A stretch of 64,000 nt of DNA from JAEVLT01 sp050496765 (GCF_050496765.1 NZ_JBNWEO010000011.1:1-64000); one strand, 5' to 3'; counted from the stretch's first letter, positions 51,194 to 60,498 are shown. Notes: generated by a model from the letters alone, not told the origin. A program made the numbers and translations.

Positions 51194-52591
51194 TTAGATG
51201 ACTTGTTTTTTATTTGATGCTTGAGCCAAGTTTCTTTTATGAAATCCTTTCATGTAATAAAAGGCGACTAAAAACACCAGCCATAATGGTCCGATTACTA
51301 GAGCAATTCTTGTTTCTGAGCTGTAAGCCATCAGGGCGAGGACAAATGCCAAAAAGGCGAGAGATACATAAGAAGAATAAGGGAACAAAGGAAGTTTATA
51401 GTTTAAACGTTTCTTCTCCTCTGGATTCAAACTTTTACGATAGCGAATTTGCGATAATAGAATTACTGCCCATGTCCAAATGGCCCCAAATGTAGCAATA
51501 CTTGTAACCCAAGTAAATACTTTGGCTGGTACAATATAATTTAATACCACTCCGATCAATAATGCAGCGGCGGAAACAAAAACCGCAGCACCCGGAACGC
51601 CGTTTTTTGTCACCTTTGCAAATCTCTCAGGAGCTTCACCATGCTGCGCAAGGTTGAATAACATCCGCGCCGTGCTAAAAATTCCGCTATTCGCTGATGA
51701 AAGTGCAGCCGTTAGAACAACAAAATTAATGATGCCTGCTGCTTGCGAAATTCCAATTTGTTTAAACGTTAAAACAAACGGGCTTCCTTTCGTTCCAATT
51801 TCTTGCCATGGATAAATAGACATAATGACAAACAGCGCCCCTACATAAAAGATAAGAATGCGCCAAAAAACAGAATCGATCGCTCTAGAAAGAGACTTCT
51901 CCGGATTTTTCACTTCACCGGCTGTAACTCCGATCATTTCAATTCCTAGGTATGCAAACATAACCATTTGCAATGACATGAGAACGCCTTTAACACCATT
52001 CGAAAGAAAACCGCCATTTTTCCATAAATTTTCGATTCCTGTGGCAGCACCGTTACCCAACCCGAAGAAAATAATCCCTGCTCCAACAATAATCATTGAA
52101 AGAATCGTAACAATTTTAATAAGAGCAAACCAGAATTCCAATTCACCATACGCTTTTACGGCAAGGAGATTTACAGTTGACATTGCGATTAATGCGGCAA
52201 GGGCCCAAATCCAGCGCGGAGTATTTGGAAGCCAATATTCCATGTAAATCCCTACAGCCGTAATTTCTGCCATAACGGTTACAATCCACAAAAACCAATA
52301 ATTCCAGCCTGTAATATAGCCTGCAAGCGGGCCTAAATAATCCCGTGCATATTTACTGAACGATCCGGCCACAGGTTTCTGAATCGCCATTTCGCCAAGC
52401 GCCCTCATTATAAAAAACATAATGAGTCCCGCAAATGCGTATCCAAGTAAAATGCCGGGTCCCGCCATTTTGATTGCAGTTGCGGAACCTAGAAACAGAC
52501 CTACCCCAATCGCGGCTCCCAAAGACATCAACGTAATATGTCTTTCTTCCAAACCACGGTGAAGCTCTTTTTCAGGAGTATTTTTGCGCAT
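51194..52591 (-). CDS. APC-family amino acid permease (probable alanine transporter)
   Basis: 465 residues, twelve predicted membrane helices. AAT/APC landmarks: HITLMSLGAAIGVGLFLGSA (helix 1 glycine-rich unwinding site), GEMAIQKPVAGSFSKYARDYLGPLAGYITGWNYW, and SANSGIFSTARMLFNLAQHGEAP. AAT members import alanine, serine, proline or GABA with protons. It is divergent from adeR and two cre boxes lie in front, so an amino acid carbon source under catabolite control is likely. Alanine is the best guess because adeR-ald follow; not proven. RBS AAGGGGAG before ATG 52591. Confidence 0.85.
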   Translation of the reverse strand: MRKNTPEKELHRGLEERHITLMSLGAAIGVGLFLGSATAIKMAGPGILLGYAFAGLIMFFIMRALGEMAIQKPVAGSFSKYARDYLGPLAGYITGWNYWFLWIVTVMAEITAVGIYMEYWLPNTPRWIWALAALIAMSTVNLLAVKAYGELEFWFALIKIVTILSMIIVGAGIIFFGLGNGAATGIENLWKNGGFLSNGVKGVLMSLQMVMFAYLGIEMIGVTAGEVKNPEKSLSRAIDSVFWRILIFYVGALFVIMSIYPWQEIGTKGSPFVLTFKQIGISQAAGIINFVVLTAALSSANSGIFSTARMLFNLAQHGEAPERFAKVTKNGVPGAAVFVSAAALLIGVVLNYIVPAKVFTWVTSIATFGAIWTWAVILLSQIRYRKSLNPEEKKRLNYKLPLFPYSSYVSLAFLAFVLALMAYSSETRIALVIGPLWLVFLVAFYYMKGFHKRNLAQASNKKQVI

Positions 52592-52728
52592 ATTATTTCT
52601 CCCCTTATCTTGAGATTCTTTCTCATCCCATTGACTTCGTATTTAGTGCAGTTCCCCTACAATGTTAGCCAAATAAAATTTTGTTACTATACGAATTTCG
52701 ATTTGATCACTTAATTTCCCTGCAATAT

Positions 52729-52742
52729 TGTAATCGCTTTAA
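52729..52742 (+). promoter_or_regulatory. cre box 1 upstream of the permease
   Basis: TGTAATCGCTTTAA matches the cre consensus (TGWNANCGNTNWCA) at all but the penultimate position. It lies about 140 bp before the permease start. Confidence 0.6.
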
Positions 52743-52839
52743 ATTTTTCTTAAAATAATACTGAAGCAATCCCGATACAAGCTGATCCATGAAGGTCGGA
52801 AACTTTTTTTATCCCAATCTCTTTCACCCCCCTTGCTAT

Positions 52840-52853
52840 TGGTAACGCTTTCA
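52840..52853 (+). promoter_or_regulatory. cre box 2 between permease and adeR
   Basis: TGGTAACGCTTTCA matches cre at 13 of 14 positions and has the near-palindromic core. It sits 160 bp before adeR and 250 bp before the permease, so CcpA could control either. Confidence 0.7.
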
Positions 52854-53011
52854 AAAGTTCAATTTTTATATCCAGACATGATCTGAATATATTCTATCAT
52901 TTTTGTGAATTCGGTTGTTTATAAGAATTCGAGAAAATAATGGTAGCCATTTGTACATTTATACAAATCAATTTGCCCTAAATTCTATTTCACGATCCGG
53001 AGGAATACATC

Positions 53012-54250
53012 ATGAACTCTTTACTAGATAATCCTTTTATCGCAACATTTGATCGTCTTGAGGAATTTGCCGACCTCATCAGTCAAGTTTTACACTGTCC
53101 CATTACGATTGAAGACGCCAACCACCGCTTGCTTGCCTACAGTACACATGATGAAAGAACAGATCCTGCAAGAATTTCGACAATTATCAGCCGCCGGGTT
53201 CCCGAAAAAGTAATCAATCAATTATGGAAAGAAGGGATCATCCCTGCATTAAACCAATCGAAGAAACCGATTCGAATTAAAAATATGAATGAGATTGGTC
53301 TTGGCAGGCGGGTCGCAATCTCCATTTGGCTGCAAGATGAAGTGATTGGTTACATCTGGGCGTTAGAAATTGACAAAATTTTAACAGAACAAGAACTAGG
53401 CCTTTTGATAAAAGCCGCAGATTCTGTGAAAAATAAACTTTTACAACTACAGACTCATAAAAAGAAAAAGGAAGAGAGATTCCAAGAATTCTTTTGGCAG
53501 CTATTAACCGGCCATGTAAAAAGAAAAGAAGAAATGATCGAACACTTTCAACTATTACAAATAACTCCACAAAATTACTTTTCGATTCTTGTTTTTCATT
53601 TTCAACAAACGATTTCAAGCAAACAAGAGCAAAATTTATCGTATTTCTTCAAAACAAGTAGTCGCCTCGAGATTTTGCTTTATACAATAGACCATGACAA
53701 GCTCATTTTACTTGTATCCGCCTCGAGTAAAGATAAATTGCTGGCTGCTTTAGATCAGTTTATTAAAAAATTCAAATGTCAGATGAAAGAACGTTTTGGT
53801 ATTTCGAAGTTGGAACCGGCATACAGCAACATTTATGAGGATTATCAAAAAATTAAAAAGGCCTATCAGGAAGCATTGACTGTTTTAACGATTAAGGGAA
53901 AATTCCCTTTCGAAACGGTGAGTATTGATAGTTACCAAAAACTTGGTATTTATCAATATTTCGATCTTCTATTAGAAAAAAGAAAAAGGGAAAATTATGA
54001 GAATGTCTCGATAAAAATGCTTCATGAATATGACAAAAAGCATCAAAGCAATCTCGTCGAAACACTGGAAGTCTTTCTAACCAACGATACCAATATGAAT
54101 GATACAGCAAAAGAATTAAACGTCCATACGAACACATTAATTTATCGTTTAAAGCGAATCAGTGAAATTGCCGGTATCAATTTAAAGAATCCGAATGAAA
54201 AAATGATGCTCTTCCTTGATTTGAAACTTGAAAAATATCAGCAAAATTGA
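53012..54250 (+). CDS. adeR: PucR-family activator of alanine dehydrogenase
   Basis: 412 residues, ATG 53012 behind GGAGGAATACATC. The N-terminal region (about 10-150) looks GAF-like, with DLISQVLHCPITIEDANHRLLAYSTHDERTDP. A central GGDEF-like segment and a C-terminal PucR helix-turn-helix follow (about 350-405, FLTNDTNMNDTAKELNVHTNTLIYRLKRISEIAGI). In B. subtilis AdeR activates ald in response to alanine. The ald gene follows 130 bp later on the same strand with an 18-bp palindrome between them, supporting this name. Confidence 0.88.
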   Translation: MNSLLDNPFIATFDRLEEFADLISQVLHCPITIEDANHRLLAYSTHDERTDPARISTIISRRVPEKVINQLWKEGIIPALNQSKKPIRIKNMNEIGLGRRVAISIWLQDEVIGYIWALEIDKILTEQELGLLIKAADSVKNKLLQLQTHKKKKEERFQEFFWQLLTGHVKRKEEMIEHFQLLQITPQNYFSILVFHFQQTISSKQEQNLSYFFKTSSRLEILLYTIDHDKLILLVSASSKDKLLAALDQFIKKFKCQMKERFGISKLEPAYSNIYEDYQKIKKAYQEALTVLTIKGKFPFETVSIDSYQKLGIYQYFDLLLEKRKRENYENVSIKMLHEYDKKHQSNLVETLEVFLTNDTNMNDTAKELNVHTNTLIYRLKRISEIAGINLKNPNEKMMLFLDLKLEKYQQN

Positions 54251-54270
54251 ACGTTTTGTAAAAATCACCA

Positions 54271-54288
54271 AAAAGCATGCATGCTTTT
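54271..54288. promoter_or_regulatory. Perfect 18-bp palindrome between adeR and ald
   Basis: AAAAGCATGCATGCTTTT is fully self-complementary without a loop, 21 bp after the adeR stop and 92 bp before the ald start. It could be the AdeR operator or part of an adeR terminator (CTCCTTTCTT follows). A loopless palindrome argues more for protein binding. Confidence 0.5.
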
Positions 54289-54380
54289 CTCCTTTCTTAA
54301 CAAAGAAAATGCAGGATCCTCACTTTATACTTTAGTCATAAGATACATTCACTTATTTGTTTAAGGGAGGAAATACAAGT

Positions 54381-55517
54381 ATGATTATTGGTCTGCCAAA
54401 AGAAGTTAAAAACAATGAAAATAGAGTCGCCCTCACCCCGGCAGGAGTTGTCTCCTTTGCAAACGCAGGACATACTGTTTTAGTTGAAAACAATGCTGGT
54501 GTTGGCAGCGGTTTTACAAATACAGAGTATGAAAAAGCTGGTGCCAAAATCGTTGAAAGCGCTTCAATTGTTTGGTCAAAAGCCGATATGATTTTAAAAG
54601 TGAAAGAGCCGCTTCCGAGCGAATATGGTTACTTTCGTCCGGGGTTGATTTTATTTACCTATTTGCATTTAGCTGCTGAACCTGCTTTGGCACAGGCGCT
54701 AAAAGAAAGTGGAGTCATTGCGATTGCTTACGAAACGGTTACTGCAAACCGTTCCCTTCCGTTGCTTACGCCAATGAGCGAAGTGGCCGGAAGAATGTCT
54801 GTTCAAATCGGTGCCCAGTTTTTGCAAAAAAACAATGGCGGCCAGGGTATTCTTCTTTCCGGAGTTCCCGGCGTAAATCGGGGCAAGGTAACGATTATCG
54901 GCGGCGGCACCGTTGGAACCAATGCAGCAAAAATGGCAATCGGTCTTGGTGCTGATGTCACAATCATTGACTTAAGTGCAGATCGCTTACGCCAGCTTGA
55001 TGATATTTTTGGAACGCAAATCAAAACATTAATGTCAAATCCGATGAATATTGCTGAAGCGGTAGCGGAAGCAGACCTACTGATCGGTGCTGTCCTAATT
55101 CCAGGGGCAAAGGCTCCAAAACTTGTTACCGAAGAGATGGTTAAAACGATGAAGCCAGGTTCTGTTATTGTCGATGTTGCAATCGACCAAGGAGGCATTG
55201 TCGAAACGATCGATCATGTGACAACACATGATGATCCAACATTTGAAAAATATGGAGTCATTCACTACTCAGTTGCAAACATGCCAGGAGCAGTTCCAAG
55301 GACATCAACCATTGCTTTAACAAATGTCACTGTTCCATATGCGCTTGAAATCGCCAATAAAGGAGTTGCCAAAGCGATTAGCAAAAACGTCTCCTTAAAA
55401 CAAGGTGTTAACGTAGCAAACGGTGAAATCACCTATGAAGCCGTTGCACACGATCTTGGCTACGAATATATCACCGTTGAAGATGCACTAGAAAAAGAAC
55501 TAGCTGCTGTAAAATAA
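54381..55517 (+). CDS. ald: Alanine dehydrogenase
   Basis: 378 residues from ATG 54381 behind AAGGGAGGAAA. Oxidatively deaminates L-alanine to pyruvate and ammonia with NAD+; important for growth on alanine and in sporulation and germination of Bacillus. Motifs: IGLPKEVKNNENRVALTPAGV (N-terminal substrate site with Arg and Lys), the NAD-binding VTIIGGGTVGTNAAKMAIGLGADVTIIDL, and YSVANMPGAVPRTSTIALTN with the catalytic-region residues. Controlled probably by AdeR. Confidence 0.98.
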   Translation: MIIGLPKEVKNNENRVALTPAGVVSFANAGHTVLVENNAGVGSGFTNTEYEKAGAKIVESASIVWSKADMILKVKEPLPSEYGYFRPGLILFTYLHLAAEPALAQALKESGVIAIAYETVTANRSLPLLTPMSEVAGRMSVQIGAQFLQKNNGGQGILLSGVPGVNRGKVTIIGGGTVGTNAAKMAIGLGADVTIIDLSADRLRQLDDIFGTQIKTLMSNPMNIAEAVAEADLLIGAVLIPGAKAPKLVTEEMVKTMKPGSVIVDVAIDQGGIVETIDHVTTHDDPTFEKYGVIHYSVANMPGAVPRTSTIALTNVTVPYALEIANKGVAKAISKNVSLKQGVNVANGEITYEAVAHDLGYEYITVEDALEKELAAVK

Positions 55518-55592
55518 AACTTTCTGCATCTACTTACTCCCTCAAGACTGATAGATGCATATCATGAAGATATATATGGGAATGTTTAAAAA

Positions 55593-55618
55593 GGGACACC
55601 AGTTCCAACTGGCGTCCC
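55593..55618. terminator. Hairpin downstream of ald
   Basis: GGGACACCAGTT - CC - AACTGGCGTCCC. The plus side lacks a T-tract but the minus side has CCCTTTTT, so it most likely backs up termination of minus-strand speD. Confidence 0.6.
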
Positions 55619-55668
55619 TAATATACAGCACCTGCAAGAAGTGCAGTGGCTCATTATGGAGAGAAAGA

Positions 55669-55720
55669 AAATAACCTAACCCTACAACATGGCCAAGCGC
55701 GGGTGGGTTATTTCTTTTTT
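55669..55720 (+). terminator. Probable ald terminator
   Basis: AAATAACC and the following AACCC pair with GGGTGGGTTATTT, followed by CTTTTTT. The loop is long (about 25 bases). Confidence 0.6.
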
Positions 55721-55740
55721 GATTTCCATTAAATAAAGCA

Positions 55741-55766
55741 ACCCCCTAGTTGTATATTAAGGGGGC
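55741..55766 (-). terminator. Terminator of speD
   Basis: On the minus strand GCCCCCTTA - 8 bases - CTAGGGGGTT, followed by GCTTTATTT; it begins 7 bp after the speD stop. Confidence 0.7.
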
Positions 55767-55772
55767 ACTTAG

Positions 55773-56594
55773 CTAAACAATATTCTTCCCATAAAAAATC
55801 TCATCCATTTCCAATTTTAGCCGTTCGGTGATTTCCTCGACTTCGTCCGGATGGAGTTTCTCTTTTGTATAGCCAAAAAGATAATTGTTCAAATCAAACT
55901 CGCGCAGCTTGCATTTTGTATGAAAAATGTTTTCCTGATAGACATTGACATCAATCATATCAAATAATTCGATAATATCATCCGGGATGTAATTTTGAAT
56001 GGAGCTGATTTCATGGTCAATAAACAGCTTATGACCATTCTTGTCCCTTGTGAAGCCGCGCACGCGATAATCGATCGTCATTATATCCGTATCAAAAGAA
56101 CGGATTAAATAATTTAATGCTTTTAACGGTGAAATTTCCCCGCAGGTCGAAACATCAATATCGGCGCGAAACGTACTGATCCCTTCATCTGGATGGTATT
56201 CGGGGTACGTATGGACGGTGATGTGGCTCTTGTCCAGTTGCATCACAACCGACTCCGGCAGCGGCCCGGGTGATTCTTCAAACGACTCATCTGGCACACC
56301 TTCTACCGGACCTTCGGATACAAGCAACGTAACACTCGCCCCCTGCGGTACAAAATCCTGGCTCGCCACGTTCAGCACATGGGCTCCGATAATCTCGGAG
56401 ACATGCTTGAGGATTTTCGTAAGGCGATCTGCGTTATACTGCTCGTCAATATATTCCAAGTAGGCTTCCCGTTCTTCTTTTGTTTTCGTAAAACAAATAT
56501 CGTACATATTAAAACTGAGCGATTTCGTTAAATTATTGAAACCATGCAACTCGATCCGCTGCTTTGGTGATAAGTTCACCCCAACATCCCCCAT
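55773..56594 (-). CDS. speD: S-adenosylmethionine decarboxylase, enterobacterial type
   Basis: 273 residues. Pyruvoyl enzyme that makes decarboxylated SAM, the aminopropyl donor for spermidine. Self-cleavage is expected at S123 in VMQLDKSHITVHTYPE; C151 in DVSTCGEISPLKALNYLI and the long C-terminal part (TIDYRVRGFTRDKNGHKLFIDHEI, VNVYQENIFHTK) match the 264-residue E. coli SpeD rather than the approximately 125-residue B. subtilis enzyme. The start is either ATG 56594 or GTG 56579, the latter with GGGGGA in front. Solitary gene; speE is not in the window. Confidence 0.95.
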   Translation of the reverse strand: MGDVGVNLSPKQRIELHGFNNLTKSLSFNMYDICFTKTKEEREAYLEYIDEQYNADRLTKILKHVSEIIGAHVLNVASQDFVPQGASVTLLVSEGPVEGVPDESFEESPGPLPESVVMQLDKSHITVHTYPEYHPDEGISTFRADIDVSTCGEISPLKALNYLIRSFDTDIMTIDYRVRGFTRDKNGHKLFIDHEISSIQNYIPDDIIELFDMIDVNVYQENIFHTKCKLREFDLNNYLFGYTKEKLHPDEVEEITERLKLEMDEIFYGKNIV

Positions 56595-56632
56595 TTCCGC
56601 AAAGATTCTTCTTTTATCGTACCCATCTTTGC

Positions 56633-56689
56633 AAAAAATTAAGCCGGAAAAGCACAGATTGCGAAATGCAAACGGCCTCTTCCGGCTTT
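56633..56689 (-). terminator. Terminator of the yknXYZW operon
   Basis: On the minus strand AAAGCCGGAA and TTCCGGCTT pair at the base of a long hairpin, followed by AATTTTTT. Confidence 0.75.
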
Positions 56690-56696
56690 AAATCGC

Positions 56697-57371
56697 CTAC
56701 TTTCCTGGAACGGCTATCAACCCGCTCAACGAACTGAACCCTATGCTGAGCAAGAAAACAATGACAACGATAAGAATGGCTTTATTTTTGCTCAACCCTG
56801 CAACAATCCTAAAGCCAAGAGCCAACACAACATAATACCAAATTGTAAAAATATCAAAGTTTTTAAAAATGGCACTTAAGAGCTTATTCTCTCCAGCGAG
56901 CGGTGCCAAACTCGTATAAATTGGCTCATAGCCGCCGACAGCAAGGGCAATCAACCCATTGACCAAAAGCCCCAGTGAAGAAATAATACTAGAAAAAACG
57001 ACAAGAGCGAACAGCTTTTTATAGGATGTGTCATTCCCGAAAATCACCATAAACAATTTGTAAATGCCGGCAGCAATCAAGTACACAATCGCACCGCCAA
57101 AGATGGAGCCAAATGCGCCGGCGCCAATGGTTAAACCAACCGGCATTTGAACCCCGCTCGCCGCTGTTGCCTCTTTTAACAGCGGATTTCCTAAACTTAT
57201 ATAGGAAACAAGCGCACCAGTCACCGCCGTAATGATTAGCATAATAATCAGCGGAAAAGCAACCGGCGTCTTCGTCTTCATGCGCTCAAATTGGACGCTT
57301 GGTGATGAAATCATTCCTAGCAATGACGGCTTTTTTCCATTTCCTTCTTCGATTACCGTTTTCATTTCCAT
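56697..57371 (-). CDS. yknW: YknW, Yip1-family membrane protein
   Basis: 224 residues, five predicted membrane helices with the Yip1 pattern (N-terminal cytosolic segment GKKPSLLGMISSPSVQFERM, then hydrophobic helices). In B. subtilis YknW helps assemble the YknXYZ transporter that protects against the SdpC killing peptide. Here it comes last in the operon (X-Y-Z-W) instead of first, 64 bp after yknZ. GGGAGTGAG precedes ATG 57371. Confidence 0.85.
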   Translation of the reverse strand: MEMKTVIEEGNGKKPSLLGMISSPSVQFERMKTKTPVAFPLIIMLIITAVTGALVSYISLGNPLLKEATAASGVQMPVGLTIGAGAFGSIFGGAIVYLIAAGIYKLFMVIFGNDTSYKKLFALVVFSSIISSLGLLVNGLIALAVGGYEPIYTSLAPLAGENKLLSAIFKNFDIFTIWYYVVLALGFRIVAGLSKNKAILIVVIVFLLSIGFSSLSGLIAVPGK

Positions 57372-57435
57372 TTACACTCACTCCCATTAATAGAATTTGA
57401 CCCCTCTAGCGGTTGATTAACGCCCTTCATTTTTC

Positions 57436-58635
57436 CTATTCATATCGCAACGCTTCGATTGGATCAAGCTTTGCGGCTTTATTCGCAGGCATTAAGCCAA
57501 AAACAATTCCAAGTGTCATCGAGAACAAGACGCCGCCGACAACGACCTGCCATGAAACAAGTGGCGGCCATTTTGCAAACGTCGAAACTAAATATGCACC
57601 GCCAACCCCGATGCCGATTCCGACAATCCCGCCTAAAAGGGTCAGCATCATCGCTTCAATCAAAAATTGCAGCAAGATTTTCCCCCGGGTCGCACCAAGT
57701 GCTTTGCGAATTCCGATTTCCCTTGTCCGCTCTGTCACCGAAACAAGCATAATATTCATGACCCCAATTCCGCCAACAAGCAAAGAAATACTGGCAATCC
57801 CGCCAATAATCATCGTCATAATGTTTGTTACCTGCGAAATGCTTTTTTGGATTTCCTCCAAATTAAATACTTCATATTTCCCTTTTAAATCAGCCGACTT
57901 CGTGTCATTAAGGAGATTTACCGCTTTTTGGCCGGCTGCCTCAAGCTTGCTGACATCCTTCGCCTGCAGGGTGACCGATTGAATCTCGTCCGTGCCATAC
58001 AGGACAGGCCAAAGCGACAGCGGCATGAGCAGCTCCGGAATTCCTAAGTCGAAAAGACCGTTTTGCGCTTTGTAAACGCCAATGACTTGAAACGGTTGTC
58101 CCTTCAATTCAATGATTTGCCCAATTGCACTCCGATCTTTGAAAAAATCTTTTGCTGCTTTTTCATTGATCATAATCAAATTGTTTGACTGGGAAAAATC
58201 AGCTTTCGTTAACTTTCTCCCTGCCACCATTTTTATGGAATTTACCGAAAAATATTCGTCCGTTATTCCGTATATTTGCGTTCCAATGTTTTTTTCATTT
58301 ATTGCTAATGTTTCCATCGTATTATTCGTTGTAATCACATGGGAAATTTCAGGGATATTTTCCAGTTGAAGCAGATTTTCCTGGGTAAACGTCGGCGGCT
58401 GATCGAACGGCATCGCAAAAGGGTCCTCGCTATCCGGTTTAAAGTTAATTTGAATCGTATTGTTGCCCGCGCCGGCAAACTGCGATTTTAGTGCCGCCTC
58501 TCCGCCTTTCCCGATTGCAACAACGGTAATGATTGAGCCTACCCCAATGATGATCCCCAGCATGGTCAAAATCGAACGCAATTTGTGGGCAAGGATGGAA
58601 GAGAAAGCAATCTTAATACTGTCTACTAAACTCAC
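57436..58635 (-). CDS. yknZ: YknZ, MacB/FtsX-type ABC permease
   Basis: About 399 residues. GTG 58635 (MSLVDSIKIAFSSI, as in B. subtilis) has GAGGCG in front; the ATG at 58653 is another possibility. Four helices with a large extracytoplasmic MacB-PCD domain between helices 1 and 2 (about 40-265). C-terminal FtsX signature: GGIGVMNIMLVSVTERTREIGIRKALGATRGKILLQFLIEA. Works with ATPase YknY and adaptor YknX as a tripartite-like efflux or protection pump. Overlaps the yknY 3' end by 23 bp. Confidence 0.92.
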   Translation of the reverse strand: MSLVDSIKIAFSSILAHKLRSILTMLGIIIGVGSIITVVAIGKGGEAALKSQFAGAGNNTIQINFKPDSEDPFAMPFDQPPTFTQENLLQLENIPEISHVITTNNTMETLAINEKNIGTQIYGITDEYFSVNSIKMVAGRKLTKADFSQSNNLIMINEKAAKDFFKDRSAIGQIIELKGQPFQVIGVYKAQNGLFDLGIPELLMPLSLWPVLYGTDEIQSVTLQAKDVSKLEAAGQKAVNLLNDTKSADLKGKYEVFNLEEIQKSISQVTNIMTMIIGGIASISLLVGGIGVMNIMLVSVTERTREIGIRKALGATRGKILLQFLIEAMMLTLLGGIVGIGIGVGGAYLVSTFAKWPPLVSWQVVVGGVLFSMTLGIVFGLMPANKAAKLDPIEALRYE

Positions 58636-59314
58636 CTGTATCGCCTCGCTCATCCTGCAAAATTTGACCATCCCTTAACGAAATCCGCCGCTTGCTGTAT
58701 GCGGCAACCTCATCTTCGTGGGTAACCATAATGATCGTTGTTCCTTCATTGTTTAACTGTGTAAAAATCTCCATTACCTGCTCTCCGGACTTTGTGTCAA
58801 GCGCTCCAGTCGGTTCATCGGCTAAAATAAAGACCGGATTGTTGGCAATGGCTCGCGCGATCGCAACCCTTTGTTTCTGGCCGCCGGAAAGCTGGTTTGG
58901 CAAATGGTCAACACGATCTGCTAATCCGACCTTCGCCAACGCTTCCAACGCTCGCTCATGACGCTCTTTGCGATTGACTCCAGCGTAAATCAGGGGGAGT
59001 TCGACATTGGCTGTTGCCGTCAGACGGGGCAAAAGGTGAAATTGCTGAAACACAAAGCCGATCGACTGATTGCGGATCAGCGCAAGTTTTGTTTCGTCGG
59101 CCTGAAGGACATTCGTATCATCCAGGATGTACTCCCCTTCTGTCGGGCGGTCAAGGCAGCCGATAATATTCATCAACGTCGATTTCCCCGAACCGGACGG
59201 CCCCATTATCGAAACAAATTCTCCGTCCTCAATCTCAATGTTGATATCATGGAGGACCGGAACTTCAAGTGCCCCTTGTTTATACGTTTTAAAAATATGC
59301 TGCAAACGGATCAT
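58613..59314 (-). CDS. yknY: YknY, ABC transporter ATPase
   Basis: 233 residues. MacB/LolD-type ATPase: Walker A GPSGSGKST (38-46), Q-loop FVFQQFHLLPRLTA, signature LSGGQKQRVAIARA, Walker B VFILADEPTGALD, and switch His in VTHEDEVA. Energises YknZ. Its ATG overlaps the yknX stop by four bases (ATGA), showing tight translational coupling. Confidence 0.95.
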   Translation of the reverse strand: MIRLQHIFKTYKQGALEVPVLHDINIEIEDGEFVSIMGPSGSGKSTLMNIIGCLDRPTEGEYILDDTNVLQADETKLALIRNQSIGFVFQQFHLLPRLTATANVELPLIYAGVNRKERHERALEALAKVGLADRVDHLPNQLSGGQKQRVAIARAIANNPVFILADEPTGALDTKSGEQVMEIFTQLNNEGTTIIMVTHEDEVAAYSKRRISLRDGQILQDERGDTGEFSRQY

Positions 59315-60498
59315 TTGCCGTTCACATCCATTCCATCTTTTAGACTCGCTGATGGATTTTTGACAATTTTCTCACCCGCTTTTAAACCTTCTAGCACTTC
59401 TGTCCATTCTCCGTCACCCATTCCCATTGTGATCGTTTGCTTATGAAGTTTGTTCTTTTTCACAACAAACACATACGGAGAATTTCCTTTTTCAATAATG
59501 CTGCTGCGCGGGATGGCAAGCAATTTTTTCGACGTCAGTTTGACTTGAATGGAAACATGATACCCCGGCGCCAACCCATCCTGTGAATCAAGCGATGCGG
59601 TAAAAGGATAATAGGATATGTTTTGCGCGGTCTGCCCCGCAGCGATGGCCGCGCCCTGCCCCGTTTGATCTGCCGTTGGATATTGACTGACTTCGGTTAT
59701 TTTCCCGCTCCATTTTTTATCTTGGATCGCTTTTGCTGTAATCGTAATAGGTTGGTTCGGCTGAATTTGTGCTTTTTGCAGTTCTGATAGAGTCCCTTCC
59801 ACTTTGAAAGGATCTTTTGAAGCAATCTGAATCAGCGGCGCAGCTTGGATGGCGGCCGCCTGTGAGGTGCTTTGACCGCCTGCTTCTTTATTTACTTTTT
59901 GCAACATGCCATCTGTGGTACTATAAACCGTCAAATCATTTTGTTTCCGCTGCAGGTCTTCAGATTGCAACTGGAGCTTCTCGATTTCCAGCTCGGTTGT
60001 TTTTTGCTGCAATTCCAAATCTTGCAGCTGCGACTCAAGCGGGTCTGTAACCTCTTTTGCCGCACCGGCATCCTTCGCCTTTTGAATTTGATCCTTTAAT
60101 GAAGCCATTTTGTTCTTTCCCTGGTCATATCGCATCGATGCACTTTGCTTGTCAAGCGCAAGCTGTTTGATTTGGCTAGAAAGCTCAGTGTTTTCATAGG
60201 AAAATAGCTTTTGTCCCTTTTTCACTTCCTGCCCTTCGTTAACAAAAAACTCTTTCACCTTCCCAAGTGTCGGATCGGCATAAATCGTTTCTTGTTTTCC
60301 CGGCACGACCTGCCCCGCTATCAACTTCGTGCTACTCAATTCTCTCTCTGTTACACTAGTAAACTTTAAATCTGCCGCACTGCCATTCTGTTTTCTTTGC
60401 AAAAGATACACGTTCAGCGCGACCACCAGGATAATTAAAAAGATAACTCCGGCAACAATCACTTTCTTTTTCTTCGACTTGACTTGAGTAACTTCCAT
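59311..60498 (-). CDS. yknX: YknX, membrane-fusion (HlyD/MacA-like) adaptor
   Basis: 395 residues. One N-terminal transmembrane anchor (VIVAGVIFLIILVVALNVYLL), a lipoyl/barrel-sandwich half (YADPTLGKVKEFFVNEGQEVKKGQKLFSYE), a long coiled coil (about 110-200, with DKQSASMRYDQGKNKMASLKDQI), and beta-barrel and membrane-proximal domains. First gene of the operon. GAGGTG precedes ATG 60498 and a sigma-A promoter lies 50 bp upstream. Adaptor linking YknYZ to external substrate; resistance to an antimicrobial peptide is inferred from B. subtilis. Confidence 0.92.
   Translation of the reverse strand: MEVTQVKSKKKKVIVAGVIFLIILVVALNVYLLQRKQNGSAADLKFTSVTERELSSTKLIAGQVVPGKQETIYADPTLGKVKEFFVNEGQEVKKGQKLFSYENTELSSQIKQLALDKQSASMRYDQGKNKMASLKDQIQKAKDAGAAKEVTDPLESQLQDLELQQKTTELEIEKLQLQSEDLQRKQNDLTVYSTTDGMLQKVNKEAGGQSTSQAAAIQAAPLIQIASKDPFKVEGTLSELQKAQIQPNQPITITAKAIQDKKWSGKITEVSQYPTADQTGQGAAIAAGQTAQNISYYPFTASLDSQDGLAPGYHVSIQVKLTSKKLLAIPRSSIIEKGNSPYVFVVKKNKLHKQTITMGMGDGEWTEVLEGLKAGEKIVKNPSASLKDGMDVNGK

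Larger units (their letters stand above)
52592..53011. other. Divergent intergenic region permease/adeR
   Basis: 420 bp with no gene seen. It holds two cre boxes (marked separately) and AT-rich DNA. Promoters for both genes must be here but were not resolved. Confidence 0.4.
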
